From NCBI RefSeq assembly GCF_014805685.1, contig NC_060904.1, positions 15,280,811 through 15,344,810 on the forward strand: a stretch of DNA of 64,000 nucleotides. The letters are read 5' to 3'. This DNA is from Silurus meridionalis. Lineage: Eukaryota > Chordata > Actinopteri > Siluriformes > Siluridae. Positions 47,646-61,270 of this stretch are shown here, piece by piece. The position numbers and the translations under genes were made by a program. Position 1 is the first letter of the stretch, and each line of letters opens with the position of its first letter. The notes below the pieces were generated by a model. That model ran no database searches and was not told the DNA's origin. It was given only the letters and a program-made list of their open reading frames with translations.

Positions 47646-50600
47646 ATGGAAATCGGAACTTCAGGTAAAAAATATCAATGAGAGTCTCAGGTGTCTAAAG
47701 GTGTCATAGTATGTTTAATTTTTCAATAGTTTTTTTTTTTCTGTTATTTGGAAAGAAACTATTCTCGATGCCATAATTAGTGTGTATCTTTAGTATATTT
47801 TAGGGTGCTTAATTAAATCTCTGGACTAAATCTAAAACCCTCCAAAAGGTATAATGCTGTAGAATGTGGAGTTAAAATACTTTTGGGTATATTTTTCATG
47901 ACTTTTTTATAGTTGATCACTTCTGGGGAAAAGTATACCACTTTGTCATTACTCATCTTGTACTAATTGTGTGTTCGTCCAATCAGAATCTTTGTCAGCA
48001 TAAGTCCCGCCCCCTGATGGCAACTCTTGCTTTACAGTAGCACTAAAGCAGCGATCCTATGAATCGTTTGGTACGAAAGAAGAAAAATGTTTAGAGTTTT
48101 TATTTCAATTGCGTTTGTCAGTTTGGCGAACGTTTCAATAGCAGTTTCTTTTCTGTTCGTTGATAAATTAAGCTCGGTCTAATTCCGCATTATGGTGAGT
48201 TCTGTTTTCTTTATATAATGCAATTAAATGAATAATGAAATCATTTAATATTAATGTCATATGTACGTTATTGCCCATGGCAGTATACACAGGCCAAAAA
48301 AAGCAAGTTTAAGTCTTGTGATGTCCATGTAAAGCTACTTCTAATGTCTTCTAATTCAATGTCACTACATTGTTTTTGTACGTTAGTTTGCGTGGTGGTG
48401 TAGTTTTTTCTTTCTTTCTTTCGTTAGTCCAAATCTAATTCGCTGCATTATGACTACAAATGCAACAAACACGCAACAGTCAATTAGCTTTCTGTTATCG
48501 GTGCGAAATCTCTTTCGGATTGTACCACCGACGCAATACGGATTTTATTTTTCATATACGGGCAAGTGTAAGTTTAGCGATACTCGGCTCGAAAACAATA
48601 CATTTAGAGCTCGTTTAAGGCCAGTTGCTAACAACATATTTGTGTGTCTAATTTTGACACCTTTTTTTGGTTTTAAAAAGTCTTCAAAATTCTTATTTAC
48701 CTTTGTAAAACCTGCAGAAACCCTAAAAAAGATTTGGGGACTGCTGCATTAAAGCACTAAGCGTGGTACTTATCGCTATCTATGGGTGTATTCTTGGTTA
48801 CTATCCACACTATTCCCTTTTCTTACTGTCTCTTGGGTGCGGAAAATGGCTAAATCTGTTTCAAGTATTTTAAATAGAGTGTCAGCCAGGCCTTGGTGAT
48901 GTGAGCTTTCAGAGACCTTTTCTATTTAATATGCTTGATTTAATTTCTACACACCTGGCATGACTTCCTGTTAGGCATCCACCACTCAAATCCTTTCAGT
49001 AATGACTCTGCTGTTCTCCATCTACCTGGGCTATGATTCCCCCCCAAAAACTTGGGATCTTGTTGTTTTTACGATCTCGTGAAGGTGGTGTTAAGTGATC
49101 ACGTGCAGTCAGGGGAATAAAATGGACTGGTATGATCCCTTAGCTAGTTTTAGCAATGTTTTACTTTTTTTTTTTTATAAATTTGTACACCACCACCACA
49201 CAATTTCCAGGTTCAGGTTCTGATTTATGTTGCTGTAACCATCAAAGATGTTACCATCAGAGAAGTACAGGAACTATCCTGTAACGGTGTGGTAGAGCAG
49301 GAACGAGGGTTAACGTACCAGTTCTCTGGCCTCCGTGATCACCTGGTAGTCCATGTTTCAACTCTGGTCATTAGGGTCATCGTAGCAGAACCCTCAGAAC
49401 TGGATTAAGTTATTCTGCAATGGAGCACCCTTTCATCTAATTATACTTCCCATCAGCATCATGTTATAAAGGTCATTCATTCGTCTTCTGTAACCGCTTT
49501 ATCCTGCTTTAAGGTCAGGGCGAATCCAGACGTGGTTAAAAAGTGTGTTGTGGTGTTCTTTAAACATCCAAACGCTCAAAATGAAACACTGGGATGTGCA
49601 TTTATTGGGGAAATATAGCAGTTACCGTAATTCACATTCGATCGCATCATTTGTCATCGATTGTTTTTCCAAGACCCCAAGTGTTATGAGTTTGCTAGAT
49701 GAAAATATTTTGGGGGGGTTTCGAGGTGCCTGCTCAGAGGATTATTAGCACAGGGGTGTAAATCGCATATCCTACCTGCGCTCATGGTGGACATGTGGGT
49801 CTGTCCTGGCAGTTGTTGGAAAAACCCACAGCAACGCAAACATGACTAATTTTCAACAGAAATCAAAGAGGTGGGGGAGGAGGGGGATTCCAATCAAATC
49901 TCCTTAAAGAACGTTGTCATCTCGAAGAGAATGTCATTCTGTAGATCTGGACATTTGAGTCATACTCGGTTAACACCGCTTTCCGACTAACCTGTACAGT
50001 CTGAATGAACTAATGCTGCAATCCCGAGTTAATTCATCTGCTGTATCTACAACACATCTCAGCAGTATCTCTACCAAAAGGGCAAAATTCATCTTAATGC
50101 CAACACCGAATGCTCTTATCTTCATTAACCTTCAGCGTGGTGCATGCGAGTGATCCTACATCTGACCTCTGAACTATTAAGTCTTACATCACGGTTACAT
50201 CCTGCCCACGAATCAAAGAAACGCACAGCCTACACATGATTTCTGCTCGATTAGCATCCGTCTGTGGGCTACACGATGATAAACGCCAGAACATCATCTT
50301 TATTCTTGAAATGCTTCTTATCAGGCTCACTATTTTGCAACAAGGTCATATAAGAAATCCAACCTCTAAGTAGAAGATACTAACAGGAAACCGCTTGACT
50401 CAGCATTCAGAAAGCGATAGTTAGTAATGACTAGAAAAGAAAATGACATGTAAAGCTCTGAGATCTGTGTGAGACCTGGAGTGTAACAAAGAAAAGCACC
50501 GCCTGATCGCTCTTATTTTTTACGTAGAGATGAACCAAGAGTTACGCATAAACGTTTTGGTTAATGTTAGGAAACTGTTAGAATGGAGCAAACCAATCTC

Positions 50601-51176
50601 CATGAACAAAAAGTCATTAAATACACAGTATAGACACATATTGGGACACCTGACTTTACCAGCTGTATGTGGTTCTTCTCCAAACTGTAACCACAAAGTT
50701 GGAGGCGCACAGTTGCATAGGACGTCTTTGGATGCTGGAGCATATGAAAATATGGTTTACATGGTTTGGAGTGGAGGATCTCCTGCTATAGAGTTCTGAC
50801 CACAATCTCTTTTGAACACCATGCAAATCTAATGGGCAGGTGTCCACATTTGCTGTTGCCTTTTGCGCTTGAATGAGCACAAACCTCTGCAAAATCTTCC
50901 CAGAATTCTCCAGATAATTTTTTCCCTCCAAACATTCCATGTTTCTTCAAGAGAGCTCATCAAAGCACATCTGATGAAACCTGTAGGACAGTAGGATTGT
51001 GAAAATACACAATAGTCACAACTCCTATCCACACTCGCACTGCGGTACTGGTGGTTCAGTGTACGTTGGGCGTGGCGTGATTAACGGTGCGTAAGGTGCC
51101 AGGTGTTTCCCGTCACTCAGCATAAAAGACAAAAGAGGGGGACGTCCTGGAGTTAGCGTTTAAGGATGTCCCGGTG

Positions 51177-51251
<75 letters not shown>

Positions 51252-51612
51252 AACGGCCAAGCTCACACAGTCTCTGTCCCATGCAGCTGGTTTGTGTTGT
51301 AACAACCACGTCTCAAGAAGTGTGTGTGTGTGTCTCCCTCTCAGGTGACCCTCTTGCTGTTTCTTTCAGTGTGTTCATCCATTTTTCTCTCTCCGCTTTG
51401 CTTTTTCCATTCCATAAGCAGGCACTCCAGCTCTGAAGGTTTCTTGCCCAATGTTCTCTCCACATTTACCTTTATGGCTGTCCTCAGTCTAACGCTGGAC
51501 GTGGCGATCTCACGCAAAGCTCGGGGCCCTCTGGAGTCGGCTGTTGGCCTGGGAAACGTTTCAGACTTGGTGGCAAACAGATCGTACCGTGTGTGTGTTT
51601 GTCTGAGGGGGA

Positions 51613-51663
<51 letters not shown>

Positions 51664-54600
51664 TGAGAGTGAGGGGCCTCTCTGTAGAGGTAACATGGAG
51701 TCAGTGGACAGTTTAGAGAGGCGCTTTGTGCTCAGGAGACCGACACTAAGAGGAAAAGAGCCTGAAGGCTGACATTAGCACAAGTTTGTTGATTTTAGGT
51801 GATCAAGGTTTTTTTTTTCTTCCCCTTTTTACTCTTTATTTCTCTTCATTTCACCATCACCGGCCTTTCTGCACCCCACCCCCCCATAACCACCAGCAGT
51901 ACACATTTTATTCTTTTTCTTTCTATCTCCCTGCTATAGCATTATGATACGTCTGTAACAGAAAGTCTCATTCACCACCCCAGGCTCAGAATGGAAGTCA
52001 TTCATATGGTCAAATTCAGGGACACACAGCACTTTTTTTCTTAGTCCGTCTGACGTGCCAAATGTCGTAGAACCAAACCCTCGGCTCATTCCTGCCTCAC
52101 GTTACCATGTTTATCATGCCAGTCAGACCGAATTCAAAAAAAATTTGCATTAGCTTAACCATGCAAGCTCTGCACGCGCGACCCGATTGGAAGCACGAGC
52201 ACAGTTTTTCCGGCTGTAAATTTTTATATGTTATTTGGGGTTAATTCAAACCTAATTAAGTTCAAAGGCATTTTATTGGAATAAAAAAAATTATACTCCT
52301 TTTTTTTCTTTTTGCCATTAGGTTTACTATTTTGGAAAAGTATAAAAAGAATGAAATTTGATTTGAAAACATCAGAGATTCTGACTCTGACATGAGTCAG
52401 AGATTGTAACGTAATGCATGTTATAGTTTTAATTCCAATTCAATATTTCAGATGTTAAATATGGTCTTAAAAACCTTTTAGAGAAATCTACATATCTGAG
52501 TCTAGAAAAGTCACTTTATATACTTTGTTTTAACGATTCATTTTGTCACGTTGCGGATTTGTTTTAATGACAACAGATGTACATGACTATTAACTAGACA
52601 ACTTTTTTGTGTGTGGGCTTCAGTTTGTTTGCTGAACGTCATTACAGGTATTTAAAACGGTGTTGAAATTACGTCATGGTTCTTTCATTATTATTATTTT
52701 TTTTTGATATGCGGGACTTGATATGGGGATCTTTTTCTCCTCGTTTCGCATGACCTTGATACATGAGGCTACGTTTTTGTGGAAGATCTGATGACGTCAT
52801 TCTCCCACCACTCTTTGTGTGCAGGTGTGTGTGTGTATGTGTGAATGAAAATGAGGTGGTGGTGAGTAGGTGAGCGTGGGAGAACAAGCTTCACCTCAGG
52901 ACTAGAGGCAGCGGAGTGGAGTGGTTCATGTGCGGGAGTGTGTGTGTGTGTGTGTGTGTATGTGCATATGTGTGTGTGTGTGTTTCTGAGAGTTGATCAG
53001 ATGACTCACGAGCAGAGTTATTTTTTTTTACGTGGTCGGCGAGTGGAAGATAAAAAGGAAAATAGCAACCTCCGCAATCCCCCCTCCTCCCACTGGGTTG
53101 TTTCTCGTCACAGTGTCGAAGCAGAATGCCGTTTGATAAATCACGTAGTTTATTCAAATTCATTTTGGTCAAATACTGCTTTAGACACACACACATAGGG
53201 ATCGATGGATGGATGGATAGATATATAAAGAACTTGTATAAAGTGCATCCGGAAAGCCTTATTTAAAGATGGATTTCATTTATTATTTTACTCAAAATTC
53301 TGCAAATACCCCGTAATGACGCAACGGTTCATCTTCCAACAGGACAATGACCCTAAGCACACAGCATATATAACAAAGCAGACCCAGATGTTACCCAGAC
53401 ACAGATCTCGATCTAACCCTGAGAAACAGGGAGAAAGAAAGATGGAGGGAAATGCTGTGGTATGAGTGGAGCAACACTCCAAACCACGCGCTTGTACAAA
53501 TCGAATGCGTAGCGCATTGTGTTTAATGCAGGTTGTATATTTGACCCACAAGAACTGGTAAAAACATCCATGTATACGTATGATGTCCACGCTAGAGAGA
53601 GTTATCAATTGAAATATGATGCATGTCCATACAGAAGTTTAATCACCAGTCCAGCAGGAAAGTGCAAATGTAATATTTTAATCGATTGTAAATTTGGTTT
53701 AAATTAATAGAACAGCGTTTGTTTGTCAAATTTTTTTGTTCGTTAGCTATTAGCGACCCAAAAATCTGCTTGACCTTGGAAGCCTGGAGGTTGATCTGAT
53801 CATGAGAAAATAAAAAACCATCATGGTTGGATGATTATTGCAATATATTAGGGATATCAGCAAGTCAATATGTAGTGAGCATTCTGTTCTGCGTTTGCCT
53901 ATGAATTGTGTGTGTGGGCTGCTTAAAGCACATCGATCAGTTCCTTCACAATTGTTTGGGAACTTTTTGACGGGATCTTCAGCATGACCCGTGTCCGCTC
54001 AAGACGACCTGCTCTCAGTGATGTAGCTCTCAAGTTCTGAATTTGGATTTCGGGGCTGATGACAAGAATAATGACATGCAATATCTGTCTTGGTTTCAAT
54101 GAAACTCTCTCATTTAAATCCACACTGCATGCTTTGGAAAGGGGTTCAGGTTTATTTGATGCATAATAAAAAAATAACCCTACAGGTTGATGAAATCGGA
54201 AAAAGGTTTTTCCATAAAAAGTCTTTCCGTTCACTTATACCACACGCCTGTGATAGTTATATAAATGTATTCAGGGAATATCCAGAATATTCAGAAATCT
54301 GACCGATCAGATGGTTTGCATAGTTTTCAAATAACAGCACAATTAACTCCAGCTGGAATGTGAAAGATAAGTTGATAGTAATGCACCTCTGCTACCAGGG
54401 CGCTTTTTGGGAAACTATGAAAAAGTATGGAATTTGATTTGAGCGATTTCCAGGTCTGAATTAGTATTTAATATTTGTGTTTCCATACTATTGCCCTATA
54501 CAGTTTATTGTTTCACAAAAGTTGCCCATCCACTCTAAAACGTCCGAAAAACGCTTACCGCGCATGAGCAAAGCTTAAGACGCATCGTCATTTCCGCCTG

Positions 54601-57184
54601 CTGTTTATTTTCTTTCCGGCTTTTCCGAACTTCCGGTTACAAATTCATCCACTTTGGAGAGGGTTTTGAAAAGCGGAGAGAAAAATATGCATTTTCAAAA
54701 GGAAACAGTTTTTCATGGAGTTAGAAGCAGACTCTCAGCACTGTTAAAAGTTCGGAGCTAGATCAGATCTGCACAACCCTAATTGGTTGTTACGTTGTGA
54801 GGCAGCAGTTGCCATGAGAGTACAGCGCCCCACATGGAAAACAGAGATTCTGACTCCGACATATAGTCTCTCATTCTTTTTTTTCAATGATAATTAGATG
54901 TGTTTTATTTAGTATTTAAATAAACTATATGGAAAACCCCAAATATATAATTCTTCCCCCCCCCACCTCAGTTCAAGACTTGAGTAGTAGATTGGGGGAC
55001 TTCAGACTTGTTTAGGTCATGGGGTTGAAATTACTCAATTTTTGAGAAAGTTATTTGACTGCACCACCGACTCAAACACAAAGTGTGAACATGTTCATTT
55101 AGTCATTCTGTGGTTATGACCACATGGGCAGAAACACTATATGGAAAAATGTTTGTGGATACCTGAGCATAAGATTTGTATTTATGTTTTGTATATATTT
55201 TAGTGGTGGTTTACTGGTTAAGGCTCTGGATAACTGCTCATAAGGTCGGCGGTTCAAGTTCCATCTCCGCCAAACTTCCAGTTGGCCCCTTGATCAAGGC
55301 GCCTAACCCTATCTTCTCCAAGGGTGCCATATCATGGCTGCTTTGACCCCACCTTCTTAACAAACTGGGATATGCGATACCACTGCATTTCCTTGGCCCT
55401 GTACATGTACTCTGCACAGTGACTATTAAGTTGAATCCAATCTAATTGACCTTTTGAGCGTCCAGTTCCACATTTCATCCCTATAAGAACCTCCACTCTT
55501 CTGGGAAGATGTTCCAGTTGATTTTATGGAGATTTGTGCTCATTCAGTTTCAAGGGTTTTAGTAAAGTTAGGTACTGATGGAGGTGAGGTGAGGAGGCCT
55601 GGAGTGCAGTCAGTGTGCACAATCAGATCTGAGATCTGAGCTCTGTAGCAGGAGATTAAACACTCCAACCCCTGTAGATCATTGGGCATTGTCATGGTGG
55701 AAATTAAGGATAATCTAAAGATGTTCTATACAATTGTGAGCCTCCATTTTTGGGGTAACAGTTTTGGGGAGGAACCACATATGGCTGGAAAAAAAGCCAG
55801 GTGCCCTTTTTTATGCTTGATATTTGCACAGAAGAAAACAATAGAAAGAACATGCTCAGTTTCATCACAAGAATGGTGGATTTTGTGTATCCAGAAAGTA
55901 TTTAGAGCCTCATCATTTGTGATAGAAGAGTGTCTGCAAGAGTGAAAGGGAACGTTTAAGGACTGTGGTGAGACCTGCGATGTTGTATGGATTAGAGACA
56001 GTGACATTGAGTAAAAGACAGGAGGTGGAGCTGGAGGTAGCAGAGCTGAAGATGTTGAGGTGTTCATTTGGAGTGATGAGGATGGACAGAATTAGAAACA
56101 AGTTTATTAGAGGGACAGCGGATGTAGGACGTTTTGGAGACAAGGCGAGGGAGGTGAGATTGAGATGATTTGGACATGTGCAGAGGAGGGACATGGGGTA
56201 TATCGGTAGGAGAATGCTGAGGATGGAGCCACCAGAAAGGAGGAAAAGAGGAAGGCCAAGGAGTAGGTTTATGTATGTGGTGAGGGAAGACATGCAGGTA
56301 ATTGGGTTGAAAGGGGCAGATGTAGAGGACTGCTTATAAAACAGCCATTTGCCTCTGATAGTAATGTTTCATTCATTGCTATACAAAACATTGTGCTTTT
56401 TTTATTTTTTATTTATTTTTGTTCCATCCAAGAGATCGTTTGTTTTCTGTTTAAATGGTAAAGTTGTGATTAATGATCCCCGACGACCATCAGGACCTCT
56501 CTAGTCACTTTCGCGCTGCCTCACTGTTTGTCTCTCTCTTTCTGTCTATTTCTCTGTATTTCTCTCACTTTTTCTCTGCCTCTGTTTCTTGCTGTCTCTT
56601 GGACACGCTTTTTTCTTCGTCTCTCTGACTTACTCTGTCTTTCTTCCTCCGCCTCTCTCTCTTTCACTCTTTGTGTTTCTGGTTTTCTCTCTCTTTACAA
56701 ATAAAACAAAAAACAAACAAAAGCAACAGCTTGTCCTTTTAACGAGAAACACCAAAGCGTATGCAGGACAGACCCCTCTGTCCTGAAGCCTTTTTTTTTC
56801 CTGTACTGAAAAACGTTACAAATCACAGTTACCATTAAAAAGCGTGTTACAATCGAAACTTGTACCGTAAGCGAAAATCAAATGTGCCACGTCAGTGGTC
56901 GTACGTCTCACTTCATTGAACACACCGTCTAATTTCTAATTTTTAATATAGCGGGAGTATATTTTAATAAATAAAGTATATTATTTAGCTGTTTTTATTT
57001 CCCACCTCCCTCCCATACTGTACAGCTGAAACAGATCCACATGCCTGGCGCATACTTCACGCCAAAGTTGCTCAGCAGCGGCTTTTTGATTCTTGGTTAT
57101 TTTGGATGTGACTCTGATCTCCTGAGAAAGAGAGAGAGATCCAAAATGGGCCTCTGAAATAGGGGGTTATGAGTCAGGAATGAA

Positions 57185-57220
<36 letters not shown>

Positions 57221-57988
57221 TCTGACTTTATTTTGTCATGTCTCCGGAGAAATGTTTCTACACCCTCTTTTCCTGGTTTACAGTTGAACGCTACTAGGGA
57301 CATTTCTGTTTACCATAATGACGTGTCAAAGGTGTGACATCACTTTTTCTTCCTTCCACCTTTTCTGCTATCGGTGAGGGTTTCTCCGTATTCTTTTGTC
57401 GCGGAAATTAGAGAATCGACCACATCCAACACCGCTTAGTAAGAGGCACGTAAAACAGTATGAGGCCTTGAGGGTTTTATTTAAAACCCTACAAAAAGGG
57501 GATTCGAGTGACTGAGACGTCCCACGTGTGTGGGCAGGGTACACGTGGCTGGCACCTTGTTCTGTAAATGTTGCGAGTCGCCGCGTTTTTTCAGACCACA
57601 GTGTTCTTTCCTTTTTCCCTCACAGCGCGATACTATTCTTATTTAAGGTTTTTTTTTTCCTCCACACGCCCGCGGAGTTCAGAGAAGCTTTTGATGATTC
57701 GAAAGAGCTGCCGTCGACATGTTGTGGGTAATTTAGCGTCATGAAACCATTAGCAGCTGTCCCGGAGCTGGCTCAGTCTGCAGCAGTACATCCAGTTATG
57801 CACTTTTTTTTCCTCAGCAATATTAATTCTGAGAACTGAATTTCGAGTAACTGCTGCATGAAAGTGCCACTTGTAAAAATAACAAACAGACGCTCGCAAC
57901 AAACGTTAAGGCGTTTATGCAAACTTAACAACTTAACAACTTATCAACTTTAAAGCTTGAGATCGGCATAAGTGGACACCTGATCATG

Positions 57989-58023
<35 letters not shown>

Positions 58024-59354
58024 TCATCTCATTTCACATTTGTTCACATTCTTTTTTTTTTCCTTTCCCACATTGCGTCTCTCTGCAGGAGTCGTTGGGG
58101 CCCAGTCCCTATTCTCCATGCCCCGGAGACCTGGCTATGGCACCATGGGGAAGCCCATCAAGCTGCTGGCCAACTGCTTCCAGGTGGAGATCCCCAAGAT
58201 GGATGTCTACCTCTACGAGGTGGACATTAAACCCGAGAAGTGCCCACGCCGAGTCAACAGGTACAGGTTTTTAAATAGCAGTACAGTTTTTTATAAACGA
58301 GACTATTTCAGGACCGGCTACAGAAGCCACAAAGGTTCATAGATTTAAAAAAACCAAAACAAACAAACAAAAAAAAGACACACTTTTATACATTGAAGAT
58401 TTTGAATGCTTTTTTTGAGACTCTGTAAACTTTTTTTAATTTTTTTATATAAATCCTCTCATAATACAGTTTTTATTTTATTTATTTATTTTTTTGTGTC
58501 TATAGAGAAGTGGTGGACTCCATGGTGCAGCACTTTAAGGTGACCATCTTCGGGGATCGCCGTCCAGTCTATGATGGAAAGAGGAGCCTGTACACAGCAA
58601 ACCCACTTCCTGTGGCCCCTGCAGGGGTAAGATGATGTGTGACCCACTAGTTTATTTCTCTTCGATTTCATCTCATATGTTAATCTTATTATTAAGGTAA
58701 TTTTATTTAAGGCTGACAAAAATGGCCAAAGGAAATACCGCATGGATAATTGAGCTCGCTCCTGAATAAGAATTTTTGTATGGGATTGTTTTTTTTTTTT
58801 ATCAACAAGAAAAAAAATGTAAAGAATGTTGTTTTGGTGTATATCTACTCGATCACCGCAGCATTCTTACGAGTTCGAGTTTTTCAAGTATATTTTCACA
58901 CAAACATACCCTGAATTTGTGTTTTATATACCTTAAATAGGCAAAACATTTAATAAAAAAAAAAAAAGGATTAATCTGAGGGGGGAAAAAGGAATCTTCT
59001 GAATAATCGATTATAAAGTTAATTGTTAATTGCAGCCCTAGTTGATATTTAAAATCATAATTTCAGATGATAAATTCAGCCTTAAATACAGTTTGGAAGT
59101 TTTGAATGAAAATTGTTTAGGAACCTTGTGCCTTGTGTGTCGCAGGTGGACCTGGACGTCACGCTGCCAGGAGAAGGGGGCAAAGACAGGCCTTTTAAAG
59201 TCACCATTAAGTTTGTGTCTCTGGTTAGCTGGCACTTGCTGCACGAGGTGTTGACCGGACGCAGCATGCCCGAGCCCCTGGAGCTGGACAAGCCCATCAG
59301 CACCAACCCAGTGCATGCGGTGGATGTAGTCCTCAGACACCTGCCCTCCATGAA
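47646..59354 (+). CDS. ago3: Argonaute-3, 5' part (continues beyond window)
   Basis: The visible coding exons are 47646-47664, 58089-58260, 58506-58626 and 59146-59354: 521 nt, 173 codons plus two bases. The intron phases (1, 2, 0, 2) are the same as for the first four exons of ago1. The start MEIGTSG then [17 protein letters not shown] is AGO3-type, as are [45 protein letters not shown] and the [20 protein letters not shown] insertion, absent from AGO1, AGO2 and AGO4. The region covers the N domain and the start of linker 1; PAZ, MID and PIWI exons lie past 64000. The 10.4-kb first intron follows a 19-nt coding exon. Fish can carry ago3 paralogues, and I cannot tell a from b here. Confidence 0.94.
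47665..50630. other. ago3 intron 1, first part
   Basis: Mostly unclassified AT-rich sequence. Positions 49465-49530 ('tcattcgtcttctgtaaccg', 'gctttatcctgctttaaggt') match a widespread fish interspersed repeat. A 100-codon frame at 48450-48752 has no recognisable family. Confidence 0.4.
50640..50975. mobile_element. Tc1-like transposon remnant
   Basis: The stretch contains 'cacatattgggacacctgac', 'aactgtaaccacaaagttgg', 'cgcacagttgcataggacg' and 'gggcaggtgtccacatttgc'. It has both terminus-like edges and no open transposase frame. It lies in ago3 intron 1. Confidence 0.6.
51176..51660. repeat. Two (GT)n microsatellites
   Basis: Pure GT arrays at about 51179-51247 and 51617-51660 flank a unique 370-bp segment in ago3 intron 1. 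Confidence 0.95.
51700..53230. other. ago3 intron 1, unclassified
   Basis: Unique sequence with a (GT)n near 52938-52982 and a short (GATG)n near 53200. No gene or element was recognised. Confidence 0.4.
53240..53410. mobile_element. Tc1-like fragment
   Basis: 'aagtgcatccggaaagcctt' is a terminus-like sequence of a fish Tc1-like family. 'ttccaacaggacaatgaccc' then 'taagcacacagc' encodes the QQDND-KHT-like catalytic stretch. The remnant is short and broken. From 53410 to 55130 I recognise nothing further. Confidence 0.5.
55130..55790. mobile_element. Tc1-like remnant split by a SINE
   Basis: The Tc1 terminus 'atggaaaaatgtttgtggat' at 55140 breaks off near 55200. It resumes at about 55450 with 'ttccacatttcatccctata', 'cactcttctgggaagatgtt' and, later, 'gttttggggaggaaccacat'. 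The intervening 55205-55440 is a SINE. Confidence 0.65.
55205..55440 (+). mobile_element. tRNA-derived SINE inserted in a Tc1-like remnant
   Basis: The most complete plus-strand member of the SINE family here. The head reads 'ggtttactggttaaggctct', the B-box region 'ggcggttcaagttcc', and the body 'aaactgggatatgcgatacc', ending in 'gactattaagttgaatccaa'. Confidence 0.75.
55918..56340 (+). mobile_element. RTE-type LINE 3' end fragment
   Basis: Plus-strand frame: [30 protein letters not shown] and [18 protein letters not shown] (about 55965-56130), then [19 protein letters not shown] and [12 protein letters not shown] after a stop near 56167. This is the C-terminal end of the same RTE family as 33440-34505 and is 5'-truncated. 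Confidence 0.8.
56341..58088. other. ago3 intron 1, last part
   Basis: CT-rich 56515-56700, (CA)n at about 57187-57219, and (TTTA)n at about 57988-58023 just before exon 2. No gene was recognised. Confidence 0.5.
58965..59042. mobile_element. hAT-type right-end fragment
   Basis: 'aataatcgattataaagtta' then 'attgttaattgcagccctag' matches the right end of the hAT-type element at 5092-6081 (gttgcagcctta). It lies in ago3 intron 3. Confidence 0.5.
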
Positions 59355-59867
59355 GTAAGCGAACAAACGTTTAGTTTTCTTCTCGATGACTGAGTACCCC
59401 CTCTCTCTCTCTCTCTCTCTCTCTCGCTGGTATACCGAGCTCTGCTCAGCAGGGTTTACCTGTTACACCTGCCCTTTTCTCATTCGCATGTAGGGTATGC
59501 AAAGCAGCAGGTCTACTAGCCACAGTATCTTATTAACTCCCATACTCAATCGAGACGAGCTTGTTTGGTCAGTTGGTTGTACAAAGCTGCAGTCTACAGT
59601 GACGCACGTTTTAAAATCTGCGTGGTTTTGAATTCAAAGGGAATGCTTGTCTTGTATTTATGAAACAAACTCACCTTGCCTGTCGCAGCAGCAATACATG
59701 TCCGGGCAGTACTGCCAGTGGAATTTACACCTGAAGAATTCCTGCATTCCTCTGAGCTGTTTTAGACGGCGCTCAAAAAATGCACCTTCACTAATTAGCA
59801 TTGTGTCAGCACTGAGTATGTACTTCTGTCCATTTTCAACTGAGGGAAATAAAATGCACAAAAAAAT

Positions 59868-60165
59868 TGTGATGTCTAGACGTCTGGGTCAGAGCATCTC
59901 CAAAATTGCAGCTCTTGTGTGGTCTTTCTGGGCTGCAGTGGTCAGAATCTATCAAAAGTGTTGCAACAAATGAACAGTGGTGAACCAGTGACCGAGGCTC
60001 ATCGATGGGGAGAGAAGGCTGGTCCGTGTAGTCCGATCCAACGGACGAGCTCCTTTAGCTCAAAAAGTTAATGCTGTAATGCTCGAGGGGTCACGACTGT
60101 TTTGGCAGCAAAAGGGGGATTAACACAATATTAGGCAGGTGGTCATAAATATATACTATCCATCT
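59868..60165 (+). mobile_element. Tc1-like transposon, internally deleted
   Basis: 'gtctgggtcagagcatctcc' and 'ggtcagaatctatcaaaagt' come from the 5' half. 'ctgttttggcagcaaaaggg', 'acacaatattaggcaggtgg' and 'tcataa' come from the 3' end of a common fish Tc1-like element. The two halves join near 60070-60090, so most of the transposase is missing. Confidence 0.7.
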
Positions 60166-60894
60166 AAATATACATTTCCAACCAGACAAATAGTGGAAAT
60201 CTTTTTCGAATCTTTCTCAAAATAGTTCAGTTCGTTGTTTTCCAGTTAGATGCAGTTTCTACCTTCAGGATGAAAAAACTGATTTGCACCATCTTGCTAT
60301 ATGAAGCCCGGCTGCAGCCTTATCCAACTAGTAAAGAGTACAAAGAGCATCCCCACCCCCACCCCCAACTCCTTTCACCAAACACACCAAATGCTGTGTG
60401 TGAGTATTTGTACACCTGCAACATTCTCTTCGTTGAGAGTAATTAGAGTAGTCTTGAAGCTCTGCCCACGGCGTCGAGCTCGGGAGCCTTTACGCATGTC
60501 CAGTTTTGCTATTTTTAACAAATTTTAGTATGTAAAAAAAAAATAGCAACATTTTCAAAATTGCTATTTGTTTCAGAGTGTCCAGGTTTATACTTTGAGT
60601 TGTTGTGGACATGTTTTTGATGGTCGGAAGGACATCAACTGCAAAGCCCAAGTTAGATTTGAGTTACTGCAGAATCCATCATTGAGTCAAACCACTTTAG
60701 TTCTCTGTACCCACTTCCACTGTAGCTGAGCCCCAAAACCTCCTGTAGGAGACATGGCCCAGAGCTCAAAGATGGAATTGTGCCATTTTTTTTAGCTTTT
60801 CTTAGTTCTCTGTAGCTCCAAAGAAAAAAAGCAATGCAAATTTTTAATACAGGAACCATTAGATTACATTTAGATAACAATTAGATTACACTTT

Positions 60895-61270
60895 TCCAGC
60901 CATATGCTGTAAGCCACAAATCGTAACCTTAAATTCGGAGGCACACAATCGTATAGGGTCTTTGGATGTGGTAGGATTAACTTTCCCTTCAATTAAACGA
61001 GGAGACTCAAACCTGTTCCAGCATGATAATGCTTTATTGAATGCCTTTGGGATGAATTAGAACGCTGACTGCACCCCACATCAGTACCTGGACTTTATTA
61101 ACAGACTTATGGCTGAAAGAGCACAAATCTCCAAAAGCACACTCTAATCTAGTGAAAAAATCTTAACAGAATAGTGTAGATTACTATAAGAGCAAATGGG
61201 TAGTAAATATGACATGGGATGTTCAGAAAGCACATACAAATCTTATGGTCAGGTGTCCAAATAGTGTATC
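60895..61270. mobile_element. Tc1-like transposon remnant
   Basis: 'ggaggcacacaatcgtatag', 'tgttccagcatgataatgct' and 'gcctttgggatgaattagaa', then the right end 'tggtcaggtgtccaaatagt'. Same family as 50640-50975. Non-coding. Confidence 0.65.

Noticed and set aside
48450..48752. 100-codon plus-strand frame in ago3 intron 1
   Set aside because: No family resemblance, no Kozak or splice support, and AT-rich codon use like the surrounding intron.
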